From positions 126,930,045-126,994,044 of the forward strand of contig OZ018328.1 of the NCBI GenBank assembly GCA_963969495.1: a stretch of 64,000 nt of DNA. Direction: 5' to 3'. Source of the DNA: Ceratothoa steindachneri (taxonomy: Eukaryota; Arthropoda; Malacostraca; Isopoda; Cymothoidae). A model generated the notes under the pieces. It did not search any database. It was not told where the DNA came from and saw only the letters and a list, made by a program, of their open reading frames with translations. Positions 1 through 10,412 of this stretch are shown here, piece by piece. The number at the start of each line of letters is the position of its first letter. Position 1 is the first letter of the stretch. The translations under genes were made by a program, and so were the position numbers.

Positions 1-1740
1 GGCTAGGCATTGGTATGCTAGGTTAGGCTATGATATAGTAAACTATGCTACACTAGGCTAGTCTTTGCTATACCAGGCTAGGATAACCGAGGTTTTGCTA
101 TGGTAGGGTAGGCTATGTTATGCATGCTATACAAGCCTAGGCTAAGATCTAATAGTCTAGTCTAGGCTAGGCAATACTATGATATACTATACTAACTAGG
201 GTAGGGTAGAGTAGGGGAAATTAGGCTATGATATACTACACTAGGCTATGCTAGTTTAGGCTAGGATAGGATAGAATATACTAGCTAAGCTAGGCTAAAC
301 TAAGTATTATTATAAAATTGTAGGCCTCGCTTATCTAGGCTAGTTTATACTCTGCTAGGCAGGCTAGGCTATACTTTAATAAGTTGGGCTAGGCTAGGAT
401 ACACTGTAATAAGCTCAGGTATACTATACTAGGATAGGCTATATATGCAATTCTATACTAGGCTAGGCTAAGGTATTTTAGGTTAATCTAGTGTATACTA
501 TGCTATTCTAGACCATTCTATGTTGATATACTATGCTAGTCTATATAAGGGTATGCTTTGCTATGGAAGGCTATGCTGGACTATACTACGCTAGACTAGG
601 CTAGATTATAGCGTACCATGCTAAGCTAGCATAGGCTAGGGTAGGCTAGGCTAGACTATGGTCGGGTGTGCTATGCTAATATATACTATGTTATAATACG
701 ATAGGATATACTATGCTAAGCTAGGCTATACTATGCTAGACTAGTTTATACTATGCTAAGCTAGGTTATACTAAGCTTATACTATAATATGCTAAGCTAG
801 ATCAGGGCAAGCTAGGCTATAGTAGATAGGCTATATTATGCTAGGCTTTTCAAGGCTAAGCTAGCCTATCTTATACGAGCATAGGCTAAGCAATACTATG
901 TTAAACTATTCTAAACTATACTAGGTTAAGCTAGGCTATACTATACTATTTTAGGCTAGGCTCTACTATGATAAGCTATACTATGCTATACTATGGTAAA
1001 CTTTACGATCCTATATATGCTAGGCTGTACTAGGCTATTTTTGTTAGGCTAGGCTATGTTAGGCTAGGCTAAGTTAGGCTCGGCTTTACTATGGTATCTA
1101 GACTAACATAGGCCCTACTGTACATTTTCTGCTAGGTTAGGCTAGATTAGTCTAGACTAAGTCACACTATGTGAGGCTAAGGTATACTATATAAGGCTAG
1201 GCTATACTACGCTAGCTACGCTAGAGTATGGTATGGTAAGTTCTACTATTATAGGGAATCATAGGCTAGACTTGGTTGTACTAAGAAATGCTACGCTAGG
1301 CTAGGCTATCCGATGTTAGGCTAGGCTATACTATGGTAGACTATGATATGACATAATCTACTCTGTTATAGTACGCTATACTATACTATGCTATGATATA
1401 CTAGGCAGGCAGGATTTACTGTGTTAGGCAATCTAAGTTAGTCTATACTATGTTAGGTGAGGTAATACTATGGTAAGCTATCCTACGCTAAGCTAGGTTT
1501 TGCCAGGCTACTATTCAAGACTATACTAGGCTATGCTATAAAATGTTATACTATTCTAGACAATACTAAGCTATACTAGGATATGCTATGCTAGGCTATA
1601 CTATGTTATACTATAATATACTATGCCTTGTTATATGTACTATACTATAATATGATAAGCACCACTATGTAATAATATGCTATGTTATACTATGCTATAA
1701 TGTGCTAAGCTATACTATTCTAGACTATGCAATTAGGGTG
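1..1740. repeat. Degenerate TAGGCTA/CTATACTATG satellite
   Basis: About 1.7 kb built almost entirely from variants of the words ctaggcta, ggctata, ctatacta and ctatgcta, in a loose 5-bp/10-bp rhythm. No long ORF and no exact higher-order unit is visible. The array ends abruptly near 1740, where ordinary AT-rich sequence begins. It starts before the window, so its full length is unknown. It looks like an old pentamer-derived simple-sequence array. Confidence 0.9.
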
Positions 1741-1932
1741 TAACCATTTTTTCGCCTTTCCAATTATATAAATGAGTTGTGACAAAAAGTTAAGGCCCGC
1801 CATTTTAATTAAAAATATATATATTTTAGTATAATTTAGTTTTGCTTTTTAATAAGCTTTTAGAAAGTTGGGACTTTTTAGTCGTGGACGACTCTACATC
1901 TCACTATGTCGGTCGGTCCACGTTTGCTTTTT
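1741..1932. other. AT-rich spacer, no gene seen
   Basis: Transition from the satellite to the 128-bp repeats. A small imperfect hairpin (cgtggac near 1884 paired with gtccacg near 1916) is the only structure noticed. Confidence 0.5.
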
Positions 1933-2309
1933 TAATAACATTGTAACAATTCAGCCAATTCTAACGAAATTTGAAACCCTTATATTGTTTTCCATTCTAT
2001 TTCGAATTATATAATTGGCAAAGGCCTCCCAAGTTTAGCTATGAAATTAGATTTTGAAGGCACTAACATCATAACTATTCAGCTGATTCTAACGAAATTT
2101 GAAACGCTTATATTGTTATACATTCCCTTTCAAATAATATAATTGCAAAAGTCCTCCCAAGGTTAGCCAATGAATTAGTTTGTTTTCTTACAATAATATC
2201 ATAACTATTCGTCCGATTGTAATGAGGTTTGAAATCTTTAAGGTGTTTACATTATCTTTCGAATGATAGAATTTCCAAGGTCCTGCCAAGGTTACTCCGG
2301 GAATTATTG
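1933..2309 (+). repeat. Three tandem ~128-bp units of a dispersed repeat
   Basis: Three diverged copies begin near 1935, 2062 and 2192. Each carries, in order, a word like ataactattcagccgattct, then aacgaaatttgaaa, then ttatattgtt..cattc, a ttcgaattatataattg segment, and a cctcccaaggttagcc box. Spacing is about 127-130 bp. The same ordered boxes occur in reverse complement at 57185-57370, so this is a dispersed family and not a local accident. No coding potential is evident. Function is unknown. Confidence 0.85.
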
Positions 2310-3633
2310 AAAGTTTTCAAAGTCGTAAAGACATCAGAATAAGTGAGGGCACACGACTTTTTGGTCAGCAGACCTTGTTTTTCATATACCTGGTGAAGAG
2401 GTCCCATTCAGCTTTGCTGTAGCTAATGTAAGTGATTGAGTTCGGTGAATAATGTGATTCTTGTAGGCTATTTGTATGATAATTGGGACCTTGCTAAAAG
2501 ATAATTCAGTATGGGGTTGCGGGCTTGTTTTTATGTATGAGTTGTCTGAGAAAAGAAGAATGTTTGTGAGTGGGATCAGGAGTAGTAGGGAAATGCAATA
2601 CGTGTGTGATTAGAATTGTTGTTTAAGATGAATGGGTGCTTTAAGAATTCATGATGCTGCGGCTCTATGGTCTCTCTCTTTGGATTCTTACCAGATGGGA
2701 TCATGAGCATTGCCCTGAGTTGAATCGATGGTCCAATTTTGTAGTGTGTGAAATTGGTCGAGTTCAGGCCCGTAGTTTGGAGGATAGGAACTATAGATCA
2801 GTAAGTAAAGATCGGTGAATGTTTACTCTTTTCTATTGATTTGTGTTTAGATGGTTTGGATTTCAATTATGTTTTGGTATGCGATGGAGGCTTAGATTAA
2901 TTTAGCGGCATTGATGAAGAGGATGTGGTTTTTGATTTATGTGATTAAGCATCTGTCTCCTCCGTTTCTTTCTCTATCTCGCTTGATGTGCGTGTAACCT
3001 AGTATTTGTTAGGTGAGCGTGAAGGTGAGTTTTGATTGGGGGATTAAGGCTATTCATATGTTATTTTTGAAGAGAAATTGCTTAACTTACATTAGTTTTT
3101 ACATATACCGTTAATGCTAGATTGTAGGATTTTGAGTGTCTCAGTGGTGTATTCTACGTCTAACGTTGAGTTGGGGGAGGTTTTGCAACTCTGTACTCTG
3201 GATAGGGGAAGAATTTAAGTCAATTTAGTAAATTTACAAAGCGATTTAGGTGGATTGGATGAAAATAGGAGAAAATTTTAAAAGTATGTAGATAAATGTA
3301 TGATAAACCACTTACGTCACCAAAATGCCCCGGAAGTTTAGGGCATGGGTGGCCATAACCTAAGGAAGAGTACTTCGAAGATGATTGTAGTGTATTATTT
3401 TCCAACCTTATATGAAACGCTATTCAGACTTCTCTTGCAATGATGTTCACTTTTTCCTATCTTGCCAAATATATATTTAACTTTAGAACGCTTTCAACGC
3501 CTAACAACCAAATTAAACCCTGAAATTAGAAATTAATCATATGAAGCCACATAGAACAAACATAATTTGCTCTCACTGGAAAGTCACTGTTATTGCAAGG
3601 CTCTTCAATCAAAATGCAGATAACCAATATATA

Positions 3634-3636
<3 letters not shown>
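2310..3636. other. Non-coding AT/GT-rich region, nothing recognised
   Basis: Only short open frames occur (for example a 61-codon minus-strand frame at 3220-3405) and none resembles a known family. No repeat or RNA gene is evident by eye. Confidence 0.5.
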
Positions 3637-3697
<61 letters not shown>

Positions 3698-3756
3698 TTT
3701 TTGGTCTTCTCTGATCTTCTCTCCATTTCTTCTTTTCTTTGACTAGCCTCAATTGA
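3637..3756. repeat. (TA)n microsatellite
   Basis: About 110 bp of nearly uninterrupted TA dinucleotides. The apparent minus-strand ORF across it (3526-3879) reads Tyr-Ile repeats and is an artefact of the array. Confidence 0.95.
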
Positions 3757-4090
3757 ATTTTCGCGTTTTTGCGGTCTGTAAATCTGAAAATCGTGTGATG
3801 GAAATTTTCCCTTTTTATGATCTCTCTCCATTGCGTGCAAAATTTCTCCTTTTACTTTGTGGGATACCGCAATATTCAAGTAGGAGTAATCATACGTTGT
3901 AGGTTGAGCACTGATATATCAATTATGAGACAATATAATTTTTCTTACAAAGAATTTTTCTTTGTGTATCGATTTGATTCCCTGACTTTCCTAAACTTTC
4001 CATTTGATATATATTATTATAATGAACGCGACTCGTTAGAAGGCACCAGCCAAAACGGCATTCACTCGCCTTTTAAATACATCACAATTA

Positions 4091-5013
4091 CGAAGGGCGG
4101 TGAATAAGTTTTGCGAATCGGTAGGGCAAAACAGAGGAAGGGGGATGGCTTTTTGTGCGGGTGTTAGGATTAGTTATGACAAGTGAGGACCTGCAGCCGC
4201 ACGCTCCTGCCTCGTCTATTTAACAAGCAGTAGCTGATCGCAGATCGTCAGTCACAAATTTTTCAACAATGGAGAAGGTTAAGCACCGCGCAGTGGTCAA
4301 ACTTTTTACCACGGAAGGCAAGAATGCAAAAGAAATCCATGAGCGCATGGTTGAAGTGAACACCGACACCGCCCCTTCCTATGCAACCATTGCTCGCTGG
4401 AATAGGGAGTTCATCCATGGTCGTGAGTCCTTTAAAGATGACCTTCGTCCAAGACGCCCGTCAGACGTGACCAACAAAGACAATGTGGCCCGTGTGGAGA
4501 GGCTGATCCTCGAAAATTGACGGGTAAAGGTCGAAGAAATCGAGTGAGAACTTGGAATATCACATGGGGGTGTTATCAACATCATTCACGACAACTTGGC
4601 CATGGCCAAGGTCTCTGCCCGTTGGGTCCCTAGAAACCTCACGCCCCATGATCGACTTTAACATCATCAAAATCCACAAATCCAGAGTTGCACAAGCTGC
4701 CCTGCACGAGTGCAGATTCGACGAGCTCAACCATGTTCCCTTACAGTCCAGATTTAGCCCCTAGCGACTACTTTTTATTCCGCCAGCTCAAGGCTGCACT
4801 GCGTCGACGCCGGTTTGGGGACGATGAAGATGTCCAGCTCGCCGTCCAGGAGTGGATTCAACAGCAGTCGGGAGATTTCTGGTTGTCGGGAATTCGAAGC
4901 CTCAGAGACAAGTGGCGTAAGTCGAGGGTAATTATATTGAAAAATAATAAAACACTTTTCCTCATATCTCGTTTCCTTATATCCGAATTGCAAAACTTAT
5001 TGACCGCCCTTCG
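4091..5013 (+). mobile_element. Internally deleted mariner element with intact ends
   Basis: The ends are inverted repeats of about 27 bp: cgaagggcggtgaataag at 4091 and its near reverse complement ending at 5013. Both are flanked by the dinucleotide TA (4089-4090 and 5014-5015), the expected Tc1/mariner target duplication. The total is 923 bp against about 1.3 kb for a full mariner. Inside are an N-terminal transposase remnant and a C-terminal remnant; the catalytic centre between them is mostly missing. Shortened copies like this cannot make transposase but could be moved by an enzyme supplied elsewhere. Confidence 0.88.
4269..4925 (+). pseudogene. Mariner transposase, deleted and frameshifted
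   Basis: Mariner transposases cut at TIRs with a DD34D-type catalytic triad. The first 83 codons from ATG 4269 (MEKVKHRAVVKLF...) are the N-terminal helix-turn-helix DNA-binding region, with the typical SYATIARWNREF and RRPSDV segments, ending at TGA 4518-4520. Homology resumes in other frames, with MHKLPCTSADS near 4688 and the conserved YSPDLAPSDYFLF box (third catalytic Asp) near 4741-4780. The C-terminal tail is around 4800-4925. The stretch that should hold the first two Asp residues is compressed to under 200 bp, so most of the catalytic core is deleted. The start is supported by family match. Not functional. Confidence 0.85.
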
Positions 5014-5332
5014 TATCCGTAAGAGAGAAAGATCGAGAGAAGTGCGGCGTATTCACTCGAGCAACCGAAAAAGCACGTTGACTCTGCCTTAACAACTAGC
5101 GCATATCACGAACAGGCATTGAAGGAGCTGTTATCAAACACAGAAGTGGATCATTAGCATCAAAAACGATTTTAACGAGAGTCAAGACTCCAATGATTCA
5201 ACGATGCTTAAGGTTCAACTGTATGTAGAGGGTCTTTCAATAAGGTTGCTTGATTTTTAAATGTAAATAAAAAAAGTTGTGTGTGATATATGGACTAAAT
5301 TTATTTTAAATTTGAAAGAATATTTTATGGCA

Positions 5333-6210
5333 TTAAGTGTGGAATATGACGTTCAAATGTCCGCCGCGGCTTCGCTTCGTGGAACGTATTCGGGAGGCCC
5401 AATTTTCGATGACTTTGTCGTATAAATCTGGCTGAATTTGCTGAATGGTGTTCGTTATGTTGACTTTGAGGACAACAACTGTTGGCGGATTATTCGCATA
5501 GACCTGCGATTTAAGTCTGCCCCAAAGAAAGTATTCTAATGGCGTTAAATCACATGATCTCGGTAGCCAGTTGACGTCGCCGCCACGCGAGATGACCCTG
5601 CCCTGAAATCGCTGGTGCAAAATGTCTATCGTAGCGTGCGCAGTGTGGCACGTAGCACCGTCCTGTTGGAACTACATGTCGTCAGTATTTATATCAGGCA
5701 TATACTACAGTAGAGGCCACAAGAAGTTGCTTATCATGGATCTGTAGGTCTCGCCGATGACGGTTATGGCAATCCCATCTTCGTTCTCCAAAAAATACGG
5801 ACCGATGATTCTGTTAGACGAAAATCCGCACCAAACAGTGACTTTGTTGGGATACAATTGGTGTATCAAATCCATTCATCTAAAAATGGGCCTCGTCGCT
5901 GTGGCGAAGATAGAAATCACGTAATGCACGGAACGTTTGTCGAACGGAGCACTGATTTTGATAATAACATTTGATGATTTTCACACGTTGTTCAATGCTA
6001 TAGCCTTCCATCGTGACTTGCCAAATACTATTGAACAGTTCACACTTAGTTTACTAGATGTTGCTTTAACAATATGGCCACTCTCACCCGACAAAGCTCG
6101 AGCGTCCTTGTTGACAGACTCTTTACATCGGATAGCGGATAGTTAATCTGTTTGAAAGCTCTATCAAAGAGCTTCAAATTGGTCTCCGGCTCAGAAAGGA
6201 AAACAATGGA
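5333..6210 (-). pseudogene. Mariner-like DDE transposase pseudogene (RSCDLTPL family)
   Basis: The minus strand carries the C-terminal half of a Tc1/mariner-superfamily transposase. The longest open part (5620 to 5333) has GDVNWLPRSCDLTPLEYFLWG, with the last catalytic acidic position, and ends with SRGGHLN..IFHT and a stop, a normal terminus for this family. Upstream in other frames are FQQDGATCHTA near 5650-5690, NRIIGPYFLENEDG near 5790-5830 and DEAHF near 5880. Weaker N-terminal similarity reaches about 6200. Frameshifts and stops break it repeatedly. The sequence gagggtctttcaataagg at 5228-5245 could be one terminal repeat, but I could not find its partner. Confidence 0.75.
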
Positions 6211-6903
6211 AATATTCAAAATGAGGCAGAAGAAAGGAATAAAAACAATTACTAATCACTCTGCCTGTAGAGTAGATCTAGCGGCACTTACGCAACAAAC
6301 CAGCTTTTTGAGAAATTGAAGACGCAACAGTGCGCAAATGCAGCCCAATTGTCAGCTTTGAATCAAAAGTAACACCAACAATTTCAGTGAAGAACAACTA
6401 GGGACTATAACGCAGTTGACAATGATGTCAGAGTGATGCGGTTGTAAGGTCTCTGATCGACCAATAACTGGGCTATGAGATCTACTTGGATTAGGTTTAA
6501 TACCGCAAACATCACACTAGGATAAAATTCTCTTGATATCCATGGTAAGCAATTCAGCGACTCTGTGTCTGTATTACTGATTTGTTCATTTCTCAATTAG
6601 ATTTATATTATTTTTTATATATTCCACTCTCAAGTGTATTTCATTAATATGTAAGCTTGTTTAGAACAAAGCCAAAGTAGCTATGCAAGTGTCAGATTCG
6701 ATAGGTGAGGTAGGGCTTAAATTTGCGATCACTTTATAATCGAGCACAAATTTAATTTTATTCTCATTCTATTAACATTCGTATTCACTACCCTAGTTGA
6801 CGCTAATTATATAGAGTAAAGTATAGGTTTAAAAATAGAATAGCTAAAGAAAGAATCGAATGTACGTGTATCTACCAAACAAAATGATTTAAGGGCCAGT
6901 CTT
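6211..6903. other. AT-rich spacer, nothing recognised
   Basis: Short frames only. It contains no recognisable protein motif, repeat or RNA gene. Confidence 0.45.
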
Positions 6904-7489
6904 TTGGGCTGTGTTTTAATTTTGTTTTTTGCAGTGTTATTGCCTGTGCTTTCACCATTTGCTGTGTTGTTTTTTTGTGCTTTTTCAAGCCGGCCCCTTG
7001 TTACCTCCGCTCTGTCTTCCCACACCCACGTGTTTTTTTGCAAGCTGCCTCGTTGTTACTTCCGCTCTGTCTTCCCGCCCACGCCTCCCCCCTTTCACCG
7101 ACCACTAATTCTGATTCGTCACTATTTTTTCCCCTCGTTTCTTGTTTCTATCTTAATTTCATTTGTTCACACTATTCGATTACTCTTCATTTTGTCTCGA
7201 TTGTTGTTTCTCCCGTCATTGTGTCGCTTAAGCCACTCTACTTATATAGTTAATTTGCTTTTCTCCCATTATTGTGTCGCTTAGCCACTATGATTGATAG
7301 GTTAACGATTTTTGCCCTCAATGGAACTGCTACCAGTGTTTCTCAAAACACCCTTACTCACATTAATGCACTGGGAATTTATCGTTCCCGCCGCCACACT
7401 AAACGTGGTTTCCGTTTAGCTCCTGCTCTTAGAAAACTTTTTTACTTGAATCACCCCCCCCCCTTACCCCTGATCCTTCTTCACCTACC

Positions 7490-8390
7490 CCTTCAACCGT
7501 TCTCTCAGCGTCTCTCCTCAATGTTAGAAGCCTCTCGAAGAAGGCTGACTACATTCATGACCTGATCGTTAACACTCGAGTCACTCTCCTTGGACTCACG
7601 GAAACTTAGCTCGCCCCTTCTGCTTGCTGTTTAAATCTCGCTACCCCTGATGGTTATGTCCACTCCCATACCTCCCGCAACTCTCGCGGTGGTGGAGTTG
7701 CTCTCATTCACAGTGCCTCCTTCCCTCTGAATAATCTGCCCTCTCCCCCTCTTCTTAATTTTGAGGCGCTCATCAATGTCTCTGATTCCACTCCCTCTCT
7801 AACTATCTTAGTCCTCTACCCCCCCCCCCCAGCCCCTCCCTCGAGCTTTTTCTTGATGAATTAAGTAACCTCCTCGCTGGACTCTCCCCCACTGGTTTTC
7901 TGCTAATCCTCGGTGATTTCAACATTCCTGGCCAAAATCCTAATTTGCAAAGCCTTTTCTGAAATCCTTGATCTCTCCTCCCTCACCCAACACGTTTCTT
8001 CCCCTACCCACTCTCACGGTAACATTTTAGACCTTGTAATCTCTGACTGTCTTATTTCCAACCTGACGACTACAAATTTGTCCAATGCTATATCTGATCA
8101 CTTCTTTATCAACTTCAACTTCTCTATCCCATTCCATACACCTCCCCAGCGGTCTCATAATCCTAAGCCTTTCCGATGACTTGCTTCCATTGATATTCCC
8201 TCTCTATCTAATGATGTGGCTTCCAAACTTCCTCACATTGATGCTTCTGCCTCTCCTGACCAGATTCTCTCTTCTTTGGAGCAACCCCTTCTCACTTGTC
8301 TTGATGCCCATTCTCCCCTTGTCACCACTTCGAACTCCCGTTGTCACCGTGCCCCTTGGTACTTTATGTAACTCCTCCGTGCTAGGCAGT
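7490..8390 (+). pseudogene. LINE apurinic-type endonuclease domain, broken
   Basis: This is the N-terminal part of ORF2, which would nick the target DNA. Visible motifs are LNVRSLSKKADYIHDLI near 7517, LLGLTET near 7590 (catalytic Glu region), SRNSRGGGVAL near 7680, LGDFNIPG near 7905, and ILDLVISD..SDHFFI near 8025-8105. An in-frame TAG at 7607-7609 stands where the family normally has Trp (TGG). Frameshifts occur near the poly-C run at 7820-7830 and around 7925. Further stops at 8178 and 8368 lie between this domain and the long RT frame. Confidence 0.8.
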
Positions 8391-8392
8391 CC

Positions 8393-9919
8393 ATGCGTGC
8401 CCATGAAAGAGTCCTTATAAAAGCTTGCATCCATGGGCAAGACACGACCCCTCTCTCCCTGGCGTTCCGACTTGCGATAGCTTTCTATTTGGCGAAATTA
8501 AAATCTGCTCGTGAAGCCTACTCACGTAATCTGCTTACTTATAATAGAAATGATCCCCGTACCGTCTTCCACCTGCTCCATAGTCTTACTTTCCCAGCTC
8601 AGGTCTCCCCACCCATTAGCCCTGCTACTCTCTTGAATTTCTTCCGTGCCTTCCTCCCTCAGCCTTCTGTCCCGGCTTCTGCCATTCTTCCTGACTTTCC
8701 GCTTCAGCCGCTTATCGTTTTCTCCGCTTTGACCGCGTTGGAGCTTACAGCCCTGCTCCCGCGTTCTAAGAAATCGGGCTCCCCAAAGGACATTTTTCGG
8801 CCTAAATTGTTATGCAAAATTCTGTCTGTTATCCTCATAACGCTTCTTCACCTGTTCAACACTTCACTTGCAACTGGTCTTGTTCTCTCTTCCTTCAAAG
8901 GTGCCCACATCCGTCCGATTCTTAAAAAGCCTCAACTGAACCCCACTGACCCTTCCAATTATCGCCCGATTTCGCAAATTCCTTTCCTCTCTAAGGTTCT
9001 GGAGAGAGTGGTTGCTTTACGTATCAACAGTCACGTGGTGGCCTGTAACATTGAGGAAACCTATCAATCTGGTTTCAATTCAGGTCACTCCACAGAAACC
9101 GCCCTTTTCAATGTGTCCGATTGCTTACGAAGAGCCGCGGACAGGGGTTGTGCCTCCATCCTCGTTCTTCTCGACCTCTCCTTTGCCTTCGATACTATTG
9201 ACCATAGCGTCCTACTTGATCGTCTCCACTCTTTCCTCGGCATATCAGTCACCGTGTTTGACTGGTTCCGCTCTTACCTCTCGTCTTGTAGCCAATCTGT
9301 TGTGATTGACGACGTTTTATCCGACTCTACCCCCATTCGCTTTGGAGTGCCACAAGGCTCTGTCCTTGGTCCTCTACTATTCCGTATCTACCTTTTTCCT
9401 CTTAGTTACCTTCTCCGTAATCTCGGTCCTTTCTTCCACCTATATGCTGATGAGACTCAAATTTTCATTTCCTCATCCCCCACGTCTCTTTCCTACTCTA
9501 TCACTGACCTCCTGGCTGCCTACTTCTCCATTTCTGACTTGCTCTCTACCAACTTCCTCAGGTTTAATCACTCCAAAACTGAGGTCCTCCTCGTCGGCAC
9601 CCCTGCCCTTGTCAAAGAATCTAAATCTCTCTTTCCCTCGCTTACTCTGTGCGGTAATACTATCATTTTCTCTGACGGCGTTAGGAATTTGGGTGTTGTT
9701 TTTGATGAGCATCTCTCCTTTAAGTCTCATATACGCAATGTCAGCAAATCCTCTCTATGTTTCCTTCGTAACTTCTCTCGCATTTGCTCTCACTTTGATC
9801 GCCAAAGTCTTGAGACTGCTATTCATGCCTTCATAACCTCACGCCTTGACTACTGTAACTATCTGCTTGTGAATCTGCCATCCTCCTCTCTCCGCCCCCT
9901 TCAACTTGTACAGAACTAG
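8393..9919 (+). pseudogene. LINE reverse transcriptase domain (YADE, inactive)
   Basis: This 508-codon open frame covers the linker and most of the reverse transcriptase of ORF2. Motifs in order are HIRPILKKP and NYRPISQIPFLSKVLE (residues about 170-205), SGFNSGHSTETALF (about 230), LVLLDLSFAFDTIDH (about 255-270, first catalytic Asp), GVPQGSVLGPLLF (about 322) and the catalytic box at 9443-9454. That box reads YADE instead of YADD. Replacing the second Asp should abolish polymerisation. The frame ends at TAG 9917-9919 inside the conserved LVQN.AARLL segment, which continues in frame afterwards, so the stop is a mutation. The first Met is not a true start; the region is the middle of a longer ORF2. 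Confidence 0.9.
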
Positions 9920-10309
9920 GCCGCCCGGCTTCTCCTCCGTCGCCCTCGCTTCTTTCCCTCGAAATCCTTGCTGCATGAACTGTACTGGCACCCTGTCAGA
10001 TCCCGTACTCACTTCAAGATACTTCTCTTCACATTTAATGCCCTAAACAACAAGGCCCTGTCTTACCTCTCTTCTGCCCTCTCGCCACGCCATGTCCCTC
10101 GGGCCCTTCGGTCAACACATGCCCTCTTTTGAATATTCCTCGTTCATCTCTCTGCTCAATGAGGGACTGCTCCTTTTCAATCTGTGGTCCTAAGTTGTGG
10201 AATGCTCTTCCTGCTGAAATCAGGTCTTCTCCCTCTCTTACCACATTTAAGCGTCTCCTGAAAACGCATCTTTTTAGTATTGCCTTCTCCCCCCTCTTGA
10301 ATTTCCATT
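9920..10309 (+). pseudogene. LINE ORF2 C-terminal region
   Basis: The reading continues directly after the TAG (AARLLLRRPRF, ELYWHPV, FKILLFTFNALN, ALSYLSSAL) to a TGA near 10130. It then shifts frame to the conserved tail with FSICGPKLWNALPAEIRS and LKTHLF, ending at TGA 10309-10311. The tail closely resembles the separate LINE fragment at 56158-56662. Function of this region in L2-like LINEs is not well defined. Confidence 0.8.
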
Positions 10310-10412
10310 GAATTTCCATTCTCATCTCAGCACAACGTGCGCTCTGGGAAGGCCTCAGGCCTTGAAGAGCGCATTACAAAAGACTTATTATTTTTATTAT
10401 TATTATTATTAT

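Larger units (their letters stand above)
6904..10412 (+). mobile_element. L2-like non-LTR retrotransposon (LINE), degenerate
   Basis: A pyrimidine-rich leader (6904-7490) is followed by endonuclease, reverse transcriptase and C-terminal regions. The 3' end is a short tail, gaagagcgcattacaaaagac, then a (TTATT)n/(ATT)n run to 10412. L2/CR1-type LINEs characteristically end in such short repeats and not in poly(A). The YADD-type RT context and the ETALF, LDLSFAFDTIDH and GVPQGSVLGPLLF motifs fit the L2 group best. The 5' limit is uncertain. Confidence 0.85.

Noticed and set aside
3526..3879. 117-codon minus-strand ORF with a long Tyr-Ile repeat
   Set aside because: The repeat is simply translated (TA)n. 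The same applies to the Tyr-Ile frames at 20928-21275, 23976-24167 and 54343-54660.
6904..7284. 126-codon ORF at the 5' side of the L2-like LINE
   Set aside because: It is Phe/Leu/Pro-rich because the strand is pyrimidine-rich, and overlapping frames look alike. Kept only as the leader of the element, not as an ORF1 protein.
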